Shown here in pieces: positions 7,635 through 15,194 of a stretch of DNA of 64,000 nucleotides; the first letter of the stretch is position 1; every line of letters begins with the position of its first letter. The position numbers and the translations under genes were made by a program. Origin of the DNA: Ohtaekwangia kribbensis (GTDB lineage: Bacteria; Bacteroidota; Bacteroidia; Cytophagales; Cyclobacteriaceae); the NCBI RefSeq assembly GCF_042676245.1, contig NZ_JBHTKA010000015.1, positions 62,001 through 126,000 of the forward strand, given 5' to 3'. The notes under the pieces were generated by a model. The model ran no database searches. It was not told where the DNA came from and worked only from the letters and a program-made list of their open reading frames with translations.

Positions 7635-8075
7635 ATGATGTTCAAGGTTTTCAGAGCGGTATGGTTTTTCTCGCTGATCGGGGTGCTGGGCGCGCTTTTA
7701 TATGTGTACGCAGACCTGCCAGAGAATGTGATTGTGCAGCAGGAGGGAATCGAATCGAAGCTGATCAGTCGTGATATTTTCTTCTACATTGTGCTCATTC
7801 TGCTTACCATTGCCAATGCGTTGGTGTATGCTGTTGGTAGTGTTTACAAGCACGACCTGACTTTCAAAGCATGGTTCTGTGGTTTGATTATTACCCTCAA
7901 CCTCTTTTTTGTGGTGGGATTATTCCTGGTCAATGCCTATAATAGTGACGAACGTTTTGATTTCAGTAGGATCGGTTTTGTGATTTATGGTAGCTTGGGG
8001 CTGATGGTTTTGTGGGCAATAAGCTGGCCGGTGGTGAAGATGGTGGCTAATAAAAGATCTAATGAATTAGTTTAA
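7635..8075 (+). CDS. Small integral membrane protein, function unknown
   Basis: About 146 residues with four hydrophobic segments: roughly residues 8-24 (FFSLIGVLGALLYVYA), 45-64 (IFFYIVLILLTIANALVYAV), 78-99 (WFCGLIITLNLFFVVGLFLV) and 116-135 (IGFVIYGSLGLMVLWAIS). I recognise no family motif. The ATG at 7635 is preferred because GAAAGG lies five bases upstream; an in-frame TTG occurs at 7611. It is divergent from the TPP riboswitch operon and precedes parE on the same strand by 250 bp. It is probably a cytoplasmic-membrane protein. Confidence 0.75.
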   Translation: MMFKVFRAVWFFSLIGVLGALLYVYADLPENVIVQQEGIESKLISRDIFFYIVLILLTIANALVYAVGSVYKHDLTFKAWFCGLIITLNLFFVVGLFLVNAYNSDERFDFSRIGFVIYGSLGLMVLWAISWPVVKMVANKRSNELV

Positions 8076-8325
8076 ATTATTATTCATTAGTATTTAGAAA
8101 TCAAGTATTTAAATGTTTTAATCTTATTCATTTTTGTAGTTAAAGTTTTTGTTGAATAATTGAAGTGACTTTAAAATTCATTTTATTAGATGCGTATAGA
8201 TTTTTTGCCGGGTTTAGGAAGCTGATTCTTTCAACTTCTGTTCTTGAACCCGAAGCAGATTTTTTAAACTTTGAAACTGAATTTTTTAGTCTTCAATTTT
8301 CTGAACACTAAATCCATTTCGTGCT

Positions 8326-10230
8326 ATGGCAAAATCGGAGAAAGACTCTTCTATGTTCACGTATGACGAATCCAGCATCAAGTCGCTTGACTGGCGTGAG
8401 CACATTCGTCTGCGACCTGGTATGTACATCGGTAAACTCGGTGACGGGTCATCCAAAGATGATGGTATATATGTACTCGTAAAAGAAGTTATCGATAACT
8501 GTATCGATGAACACATGATGGGATACGGCAAAAACATCGATGTGCACATCACCGAATCGAAAGTTACCGTGCGCGACTATGGCCGTGGTATTCCACTCGG
8601 TAAAGTCGTGGATGTAGTTTCTAAAATCAACACAGGTGCCAAGTACGATTCCGGTGCGTTTCAAAAGTCGGTGGGATTGAACGGTGTCGGTACGAAAGCA
8701 GTGAACGCGCTCTCCAGTTATTTTAAAGTGCAGGCTTTCCGCGAAGGTCAGCAGAAACTGGCGGAGTTTAAGAAAGGTGTTTTGGTTAACGATCCGAAGC
8801 CGGGAAAGAGTGACGAGAAGAACGGTACATACGTTGAGTTTGAACCAGACAACACGATGTTCAAAAACTATCACTTCATTCCGGAATACCTGGATGACCT
8901 GATGTGGAACTATGCGTTTCTGAATGCCGGTCTTACCATCAACTATAACGGACAGAAGTTTTTCTCGAAAGACGGTCTGCTCGATCTGCTCAGACAAAAG
9001 TCTGATGCCGATGATCTGCGTTACCCGATCATCCACCTGAAAGGAAAAGATATAGAAATTGCGTTGACACACGGCAACCAGTATGGTGAAGAATACTATT
9101 CATTTGTAAATGGTCAGAACACAACACAAGGTGGTACCCACCTCGCAGCCTTCCGCGAAGGTGTAGTGAAAGGTGTTCGTGAATTTTATAAGACTGATTT
9201 TGATGCTGCGGATATCCGCGCGAGTATAATTGGTGCTGTGGCGGTACGCGTGCAAGAACCTGTGTTCGAGTCGCAGACTAAAACCAAGTTAGGTTCGCTG
9301 GCAACAGCTCCGGAAGGAGGGCAGCCGATCAAGAGTTTTGTAGGCGACTTCGTTGCCAAGGAACTTGAGATATACCTGAACACCAATCCGATTGCTGCCG
9401 ATGCATTAAAGAAACGCATTCAGCAATCTGAGCGCGAACGTAAGGAAATTGCCGGTATAAAAAAGCTGGCGAACGAACGCGCCAAGAAAGCAAACCTGCA
9501 CAACCGTAAGCTTCGCGACTGCCGCTATCACTTCGATGAGAAGAATCCCAAAGGACAGGATTGTATGATCTTCATCACGGAAGGGGACTCAGCTAGCGGA
9601 TCGATCACAAAGTCACGCGATGTTGAAACGCAAGCCGTATTCAGTCTTCGAGGTAAACCGTTGAACTGCTTCGGTCTTACCAAGAAGGTTGTATATGAGA
9701 ATGAAGAGTTCAACCTGCTGCAGCACGCATTGAATATAGAAGACGGTCTGGATGGCTTACGCTATAACAAAGTGATTATATCTACCGATGCCGATGTGGA
9801 TGGTATGCACATTCGCTTGTTATTGATGACGTTCTTCCTGCAATTCTTCCCTGACCTGGTAAAAGCCGGTCACGTATTTATACTCGAAACGCCACTGTTC
9901 CGCGTGCGGAATAAAAAGGAAACTATATACTGCTATAGCGAAGAAGAGAAACAGGCAGCGATGAGAAAACTCGGTGCTAAACCGGAGATCACACGCTTCA
10001 AAGGTTTGGGAGAAATTTCACCTGATGAGTTCGGAAAGTTTATAGGTGAGAACATTCGCCTGCAACCTGTTCTGCTTCATAAAGACAGTCACCTGCAAAA
10101 GATACTTGAATTCTATATGGGTAAGAACACGCCAACCCGTCAGGATTTTATTATTGAAAACCTTCGCATCGAACTCGATAAGGTTGAAGCAAGTGCCGAG
10201 AAAGCACAGGAAGAGGAAGTAGAAGCCTAG
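8326..10230 (+). CDS. parE: DNA topoisomerase IV subunit B
   Basis: A 634-residue type IIA topoisomerase ATPase subunit. The GHKL ATPase domain shows LRPGMYIGKLG, VDNCIDEHMMG-type N-box (VIDNCIDE) and GLNGVGTKAVNALS. The transducer follows, then the TOPRIM domain with EGDSASGSI and the metal-binding STDADVDGMHIR. The length matches ParE rather than the roughly 650-800-residue GyrB forms, and the immediate downstream partner is parC, 89 bp away on the same strand. It hydrolyses ATP to drive strand passage during chromosome decatenation. Confidence 0.95.
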   Translation: MAKSEKDSSMFTYDESSIKSLDWREHIRLRPGMYIGKLGDGSSKDDGIYVLVKEVIDNCIDEHMMGYGKNIDVHITESKVTVRDYGRGIPLGKVVDVVSKINTGAKYDSGAFQKSVGLNGVGTKAVNALSSYFKVQAFREGQQKLAEFKKGVLVNDPKPGKSDEKNGTYVEFEPDNTMFKNYHFIPEYLDDLMWNYAFLNAGLTINYNGQKFFSKDGLLDLLRQKSDADDLRYPIIHLKGKDIEIALTHGNQYGEEYYSFVNGQNTTQGGTHLAAFREGVVKGVREFYKTDFDAADIRASIIGAVAVRVQEPVFESQTKTKLGSLATAPEGGQPIKSFVGDFVAKELEIYLNTNPIAADALKKRIQQSERERKEIAGIKKLANERAKKANLHNRKLRDCRYHFDEKNPKGQDCMIFITEGDSASGSITKSRDVETQAVFSLRGKPLNCFGLTKKVVYENEEFNLLQHALNIEDGLDGLRYNKVIISTDADVDGMHIRLLLMTFFLQFFPDLVKAGHVFILETPLFRVRNKKETIYCYSEEEKQAAMRKLGAKPEITRFKGLGEISPDEFGKFIGENIRLQPVLLHKDSHLQKILEFYMGKNTPTRQDFIIENLRIELDKVEASAEKAQEEEVEA

Positions 10231-10319
10231 TATATATATCGCGATGCAGGATTTGCGATAGGCAGAATCCTGAAACAAAGACAAACAGCATTTTTGAAGT
10301 TTATATTTTTTAATCGGTC

Positions 10320-13184
10320 ATGAGTAAGAAAGAAAACCCGAAAGCAAACGAGGACAACGAATCAAACGAAGAAAACAACAACGGTGCCGGTGGAGGAGAA
10401 GATGTTATCCACTCGGTTGCCATTGATGGGTTATACCAGAGTTGGTTCCTGGACTATGCATCCTATGTAATTCTTGAGCGCGCAGTTCCGCGCCTCGAAG
10501 ATGGGTTCAAACCCGTGCAGCGCAGGATCATGCATTCGCTGAAGGAAATGGACGATGGCCGCTTTAACAAAGTAGCAAACGTGATTGGTAACACCATGCA
10601 GTATCACCCGCACGGTGATGCGTCCATTGGTGAAGCCATAGTAAATATAGGGCAGAAAGATCTGCTCATTGAAACGCAGGGTAACTGGGGTGATGTGCGC
10701 ACGGGTGATGGTGCCGCAGCGCCACGTTATATAGAAGCGCGTCTCTCCAAGTTCGCGCTCGATGTAGTATATAATCCGCAGACTACAGAGTGGCAACTTT
10801 CTTATGACGGTCGTAAAAAGGAGCCGGTAACACTTCCGGTAAAATTCCCGTTGCTGTTGTCGCAGGGTGTGGAGGGTATCGCGGTAGGTCTTTCAACAAA
10901 AATTCTTCCGCACAATTTCGTTGAGCTCATCAAGGCTTCGATCGATATCCTGAAAGGAAAGAATCCTAAAATATATCCTGACTTCCCGACTGGTGGTATA
11001 GCAGACTTCACAGACTATAACCAGGGATTGCGCGGTGGAAAGATCAAAGTAAGAGCCCGCATTGAAGTGCTTGATAAGAAGACGCTGGTTATCCGTGATA
11101 TACCGTTCTCGACTACGACAACTTCTCTTATGGAGTCGATCGTGAAAGCGAGTGAGAAGGGACAGATCAAGGTAAAGCAGGTAATTGATAACACCGCTCA
11201 AAATATAGAGATACAACTTCAGTTGCAGCCGGGGCAATCTCCGGAAGTAGCCATTGATGCGTTGTATGCATTTACGGATTGCGAAATATCGATCTCGCCG
11301 AATGCGTGCGTGATCGTAGATGACAAGCCGAAGTTCATGCCGGTTAACCAGATCCTGAAGCACAATACGGATCAGACCGTTCAGTTGCTGAAGCAGGAAC
11401 TGGAGATCAGGCGTCAGGAGTTGATGGAGAAGATTCTGTTCTCATCACTGGAAAAGATCTTCATTGAGAACCGTATCTACCGCGACATTGAAGAAGCGGA
11501 AAGCTGGGAAGAAGTAATTGAGACAATCGATAAAGGACTCAAGCCGCACAAGAAAAAATTCTATCGGGAGATCACAACGGACGATATAGTTCGATTGACG
11601 GAGATCCGCATCAAACGTATTTCGAAGTTCGACTCGTTCAAGGCTGACGAGATGCTGCGTGATCTTCAGAAAGAGCTGAAAGAGACCGAGCATCACTTAA
11701 AGAACCTTGTTGAGTATGCTATATCGTATTTCCAGAAACTGCTGGAGAAATATGGTAAAGGTCGCGAGCGCAAAACTGAAATCAAGAGCTTCCAGTCTGT
11801 TACGGCTGTTGAAGTTATTGCCAACAACCAGAAGCTGTATGTAAACCGTGCTGATGGTTTTGTGGGCTACAGCTTGAAGAAGGATGAGTATATCTGCGAT
11901 TGCTCGGACCTGGACGATGTTATTGTAGTCCGCAAGGATGGTAAAGTAAGGGTGTCACGTATCCAGGAGAAAGTGTTCATGGGTAAGGATATACTATATG
12001 TAGGCATCTGGAAGAAAGGTGACGATCGCATGGTATACAACGTGATCTATGCCGATGGAAAAGGAGGGAAGAGTTTTTCTAAACGTTTCAGTCTGCCAGG
12101 CGTAACCCGTGATAAGGAGTATGATATCACACAAGGCAATCCGAATTCGCGTATACTCTATGTGAGCGGAAACCCGAATGGTGAAGCTGAACAGGTTGAA
12201 GTAAAGCTTTCACAATCCAGTACCGCACGCAAGAAGGTATTCACATACGACTTTTCCGAACTCGAAGTAAAAGGCAGAAGCTCAAAAGGAAATATACTTA
12301 CACCGTATCCGGTTCGTAAAGTTGACTTCCTCAAAGCGGGTGGCTCTACACTGAGTAAACTTGATCTGTGGTTTGATGCCGATGCTGGTCGTCTTAACAA
12401 AGACAAGCGCGGTCGCTATATCGGCAAGTTTGATGTGGACGACAAGATCATCACGTTCTATCGCAACGGTTCGTACAAGATCACGAATTACGAACTAACG
12501 AATCGTTTTGATCCGGAGAAGACTTTGCACGTTGAGAAGTTCAACGTTGAAAAAGTAATCTCCGCAGTATATGTCGATGGCGAGAGCAAGCAGTATATGG
12601 CGAAGCGTTTCGTGATCGAGACTACAACACTGGATAAAGAGTTTGGATTTATATCCGAAGGTATCGGTTCACGACTTGTGGCCGTAACAACTTCTGAAAC
12701 ACCGGAGATCGAAGCCGAAGTAGTGAAGGCAAAAGATAAACCGAAAGTAACCGAAGTTATAAACCTGGAAGAAGTTGTAGATGTGAAAGGTTGGAAAGCT
12801 GTCGGTAACAAACTTTCTCAGTACAAAGTATCGAAAGTGAAACTGGTTCAGGAAGAAGAAACTGGTCTTGAAGAAGGTGATGATGAGACTGTATTAACGG
12901 AGACTACTGACGCGGATCAGTCGTCAAAAAAAAAATTGAGTTCGAAACTGAACCCGAAGTCGAAGAAGACGGACAAGTCAGTCTCTTCGGCGAGCCCCAA
13001 AAAGCAGGCACCGGTCAAGGCGAAGTCAAAGGACAAGCCCCAAGCCACCAGCAAAAAAGTGAGCCCACCAAAAAAATCCAAGTCGAGCAGCAAGCCCTCT
13101 TCGGTGAAAAAGGTGGCCAAGAAAGCGCCAGCCAAGAAGTCGGCAAAAGCTCCGAAGAAGAGCAAGGGAAAAGGGAAGAAATAA
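10320..13184 (+). CDS. parC: DNA topoisomerase IV subunit A with Lys-rich tail
   Basis: A 954-residue GyrA/ParC-type subunit. The N-terminal domain contains DGFKPVQRRIMHSL (about 61-74), the HPHGDASI loop and the catalytic tyrosine Tyr137 in APRYIEARLS. A long coiled-coil/tower region and a beta-pinwheel-like C-terminal part (about 500-840) follow. The start is preceded by an acidic, Asn-rich 30-residue leader. The last 90 or so residues (about 865-954) are a Lys/Ser/Pro/Ala-rich basic tail with AKK and PKK repeats, much like the tail on aconitase in this window. Such tails probably add DNA affinity. It forms the A2B2 enzyme with the upstream parE product. Confidence 0.94.
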   Translation: MSKKENPKANEDNESNEENNNGAGGGEDVIHSVAIDGLYQSWFLDYASYVILERAVPRLEDGFKPVQRRIMHSLKEMDDGRFNKVANVIGNTMQYHPHGDASIGEAIVNIGQKDLLIETQGNWGDVRTGDGAAAPRYIEARLSKFALDVVYNPQTTEWQLSYDGRKKEPVTLPVKFPLLLSQGVEGIAVGLSTKILPHNFVELIKASIDILKGKNPKIYPDFPTGGIADFTDYNQGLRGGKIKVRARIEVLDKKTLVIRDIPFSTTTTSLMESIVKASEKGQIKVKQVIDNTAQNIEIQLQLQPGQSPEVAIDALYAFTDCEISISPNACVIVDDKPKFMPVNQILKHNTDQTVQLLKQELEIRRQELMEKILFSSLEKIFIENRIYRDIEEAESWEEVIETIDKGLKPHKKKFYREITTDDIVRLTEIRIKRISKFDSFKADEMLRDLQKELKETEHHLKNLVEYAISYFQKLLEKYGKGRERKTEIKSFQSVTAVEVIANNQKLYVNRADGFVGYSLKKDEYICDCSDLDDVIVVRKDGKVRVSRIQEKVFMGKDILYVGIWKKGDDRMVYNVIYADGKGGKSFSKRFSLPGVTRDKEYDITQGNPNSRILYVSGNPNGEAEQVEVKLSQSSTARKKVFTYDFSELEVKGRSSKGNILTPYPVRKVDFLKAGGSTLSKLDLWFDADAGRLNKDKRGRYIGKFDVDDKIITFYRNGSYKITNYELTNRFDPEKTLHVEKFNVEKVISAVYVDGESKQYMAKRFVIETTTLDKEFGFISEGIGSRLVAVTTSETPEIEAEVVKAKDKPKVTEVINLEEVVDVKGWKAVGNKLSQYKVSKVKLVQEEETGLEEGDDETVLTETTDADQSSKKKLSSKLNPKSKKTDKSVSSASPKKQAPVKAKSKDKPQATSKKVSPPKKSKSSSKPSSVKKVAKKAPAKKSAKAPKKSKGKGKK

Positions 13185-13198
13185 ATAAGTCAGGAAGT

Positions 13199-13221
13199 CC
13201 GGAAGACGGAAAGTCTTCTGG
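13199..13221 (+). terminator. Hairpin after parC, possible terminator
   Basis: CCGGAAGAC (13199-13207) pairs with GTCTTCTGG (13213-13221) around a GGAAA loop, 14 bp after the parC stop. The following sequence CAATTTC is only weakly T-rich, so termination strength is uncertain. Confidence 0.5.
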
Positions 13222-13281
13222 CAATTTCAGTGCAGGTGATACGATTGAGTTTGATGTTTGAGTATTTTGTAAATTGCTTCT

Positions 13282-13489
13282 ATGAGAAATCTTCCGTTTA
13301 CATTTTAAGATCGAGAAAGATGGAGAACAGTTTCATGCGTGGTGTCCTGAGTTACCAGGGTGTCATACACATGGCAAAACTCCTTCCTTCGCACTGGAAA
13401 ATCTTAAAGATGCTATTCAACTCTACCTTGACGCGATCATGGAGGAGGAGATAGCACGACTGACAACCGAGATGTTGGATGAAGCCTAA
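13282..13489 (+). pseudogene. hicB: HicB-family antitoxin, frameshifted
   Basis: From 13307 the reading frame encodes KIEKDGEQFHAWCPELPGC, then HTHGKTPSFALENLKDAI and a C-terminal helix ending TEMLDEA. This is the classic small HicB fold (F/YxAWCPELPGCxTxG). Upstream the frame closes at TGA 13283-13285 with no start codon. The natural N-terminus MRNLPFTF lies one frame over, from ATG 13282. Removing one T from the TTTT run at 13303-13306 joins the two into a normal 68-residue HicB. So the gene carries a one-base insertion. The stop overlaps the hicA start as in intact hicBA pairs. A sequencing error is possible, but hicA next door is also shifted. Confidence 0.8.
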
Positions 13490-13660
13490 GGAGTTAGTGA
13501 AGCTTCTTGAAAAAGACGTTTTATTTTCGTTCGGCAATCGGGGAGTCATGCTATATATCGTAAAGCTGGCTCCAAAATCATTATAGTACCGATCCGTAGC
13601 AAAGATATACTGACCGGTACATTAATGTCGATTTTAAAAGATGCAGTACTGAAAGACTGA
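13479..13660 (+). pseudogene. hicA: HicA-family mRNA interferase toxin, frameshifted
   Basis: ATG 13479 starts MKPKELVKLLEKD, the standard HicA N-terminus. After GAC (13515-13517) the frame breaks; in the next frame the sequence continues FIFVRQSGSHAIYRKAGSK, then IIIVPIRSKDILTGTLMSIL, ending at TGA 13658. Adding one G at 13518 restores a 60-residue HicA with the G-S-H active-site histidine and the dsRBD-like fold. As it stands the toxin would be truncated after about 30 residues. It overlaps the hicB stop by 11 bp. With both partners shifted, the module looks inactive. Confidence 0.82.
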
Positions 13661-13672
13661 TAAGGAATTAAG

Positions 13673-13703
13673 AAGTGAAGGGATTTGTCTCTTCGCTTTT
13701 TTT
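13673..13703 (+). terminator. Rho-independent terminator after hicBA remnant
   Basis: AAGTGAAGGGA (13673-13683) pairs over all 11 positions (with G-T wobbles) with TCTCTTCGCTT (13688-13698) around a TTTG loop, followed by a run of T to 13703. It starts 12 bp after the hicA stop. Confidence 0.85.
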
Positions 13704-13704
13704 G

Positions 13705-13878
13705 TTTCCCGCAGAAGGCCTGATTTACGCAGGCCAAATGCACTGTATACTAATAGTAAAGCCTTGTGTACTTTTTGAAATGAAAGTAAATATATAGGGA
13801 CAAGGAATAGTGAATCGATGAGAATGTCGATTCGTCATTAAAAACTTATCTGCGTAAATCTGCTTCCTCTGCGGGAAA
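13705..13878. repeat. Inverted-repeat element, about 174 bp
   Basis: The left end reads TTTCCCGCAGA then ATTTACGCAG (13705-13732). The right end (13849-13878), read in reverse complement, has the same TTTCCCGCAGA and ATTTACGCAG blocks with a variable 7-8-nt joint. The interior contains a perfect 7-bp hairpin GAATCGA (13812-13818) with TCGATTC (13827-13833). No coding region is seen inside. The CCCGCAGA...TTTACGCAGA wording is familiar from dispersed intergenic repeats in Bacteroidota, so this may be a non-autonomous mobile or REP-like element. Confidence 0.65.
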
Positions 13879-13886
13879 GAAAGAAA

Positions 13887-15083
13887 TCAGAGTCTCTTCT
13901 GCACAAGCTCCGCTACAGTTTCGCCTATAGATAGCGAAGACGTGGCCGCAGGCGATGGTGCGTTGCATACGTTGATGGCCAGCTTTTCTTCGAGGATCAT
14001 GAAGTCGTCCAGCAGGCCACCGGTTCGGTCGCAGGCTTGTGCACGTACACCGGCACCGCCTTCAATCAGGTCTTCTTCTTTTATCTCGGGCAATAATTTC
14101 TGAAGTGCTTCGGTAAATGCTTTCTTCGAGTAGGAGCGGTACATCTCACCAAAACCAGTGCGCCAGTATTTCGATACAATTTTACGGAAGCCAGGCCATG
14201 CGAGTGTCTCACCAAGCTCTGCCAGATTTATATCTGATTTTTTATACCCTTCGCGCTTGAAGGCGAGCACTGCATTAGGTCCACACTCAACACCGCCACC
14301 GACCATCGTAGTAAAGTGTACACCCAGGAACGGAAAATTCGGATCGGGTACCGGGTATATCAGCGTTTTTACAAGATACTCTTTCTCTTTCTTCAATTTA
14401 TAATATTCACCGCGGAACGGTATAATCTTTACGTTCACATTCTGCGATGTTAATCGCGCGATCTTGTCAGAATATAGTCCGGCACAGTTTACTACAAGCT
14501 TGCTGCTATAGGTTGCTTTCGGTGTTATTACTTCTACGTTATTGGTACTGAAGCGTATGTCAATCACTTTCTCACCGAGTTTTATTTCTCCGCCTTTTTG
14601 CAGAAGTACTTCGGCATACTTTTCTGCTACTACGCGGTAGTCAACAATACCGGTTTGCGGAACATGTATACCAGCTATACCGGCAACGTGAGGTTCATAT
14701 TCCCTAAGTTCTGATGCATTGAGCATCTTCAGGTTTTGCAATCCATTTTGCTGACCGCGATCAAATATATTCTTCAACAGCGGCAGTTCGTTGTCGGCTG
14801 TGGCGACTATCACTTTACCGCAGATGTTGTGCGGTACATTATATTGTTTGCAGAAATCGAGCAGCAGGTTGTAGCCATGAATGCAATTCTTGGCTTTGAG
14901 ACTTCCCGGTTTATAGTATATACCGGAATGTATCACGTTGCTGTTATTGCCGGTCTGGTGATTGGCAACAGCGTTCTCTTTTTCAAGAAGTACTACTTTT
15001 AATTGAGGATTCCGGTTGACTAGCTGTAAGGCTGTGGCGAGCCCGACTGCTCCGCCTCCGATTACAATAACATCGTACTGCAC
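13887..15083 (-). CDS. lhgO: L-2-hydroxyglutarate oxidase/dehydrogenase
   Basis: A 398-residue FAD-dependent DAO-family oxidoreductase. The N-terminal dinucleotide-binding motif is VIGGGAVGLATALQL (about 6-20), followed by the LhgO-typical ENAVANHQTGNNSNVIHSG-like segment in which the flavin contact HQTGxNSxVIHSG is seen. The C-terminal part has GGAGVRAQACDR and the final FAD motif NAPSPAATSSLSIG. The family oxidises L-2-hydroxyglutarate to 2-oxoglutarate at the membrane, feeding electrons to quinone. The start is GTG at 15083. It is downstream of the aconitase gene on the same strand but separated by a strong hairpin, so it is probably a separate transcript. Confidence 0.93.
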   Translation of the reverse strand: MQYDVIVIGGGAVGLATALQLVNRNPQLKVVLLEKENAVANHQTGNNSNVIHSGIYYKPGSLKAKNCIHGYNLLLDFCKQYNVPHNICGKVIVATADNELPLLKNIFDRGQQNGLQNLKMLNASELREYEPHVAGIAGIHVPQTGIVDYRVVAEKYAEVLLQKGGEIKLGEKVIDIRFSTNNVEVITPKATYSSKLVVNCAGLYSDKIARLTSQNVNVKIIPFRGEYYKLKKEKEYLVKTLIYPVPDPNFPFLGVHFTTMVGGGVECGPNAVLAFKREGYKKSDINLAELGETLAWPGFRKIVSKYWRTGFGEMYRSYSKKAFTEALQKLLPEIKEEDLIEGGAGVRAQACDRTGGLLDDFMILEEKLAINVCNAPSPAATSSLSIGETVAELVQKRL

Positions 15084-15162
15084 AGGATGATATAATTTTT
15101 GCCCGAAGCTAACGATTAAATCTGATACTGCAGACTATAAATATACCAAGTGCGTGTAAATG

Positions 15163-15188
15163 AAAAGCCCCGCAGGAGCGGGGCTTTT
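15163..15188 (-). terminator. Terminator downstream of aconitase gene
   Basis: AAAAGCCCCGC (15163-15173) and GCGGGGCTTTT (15178-15188) form an 11-bp perfect stem with an AGGA loop. The A/T flanks make it usable on both strands. It lies 7 bp after the stop of the leftward aconitase gene and 79 bp before the lhgO start. Confidence 0.9.
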
Positions 15189-15194
15189 ACTTTT

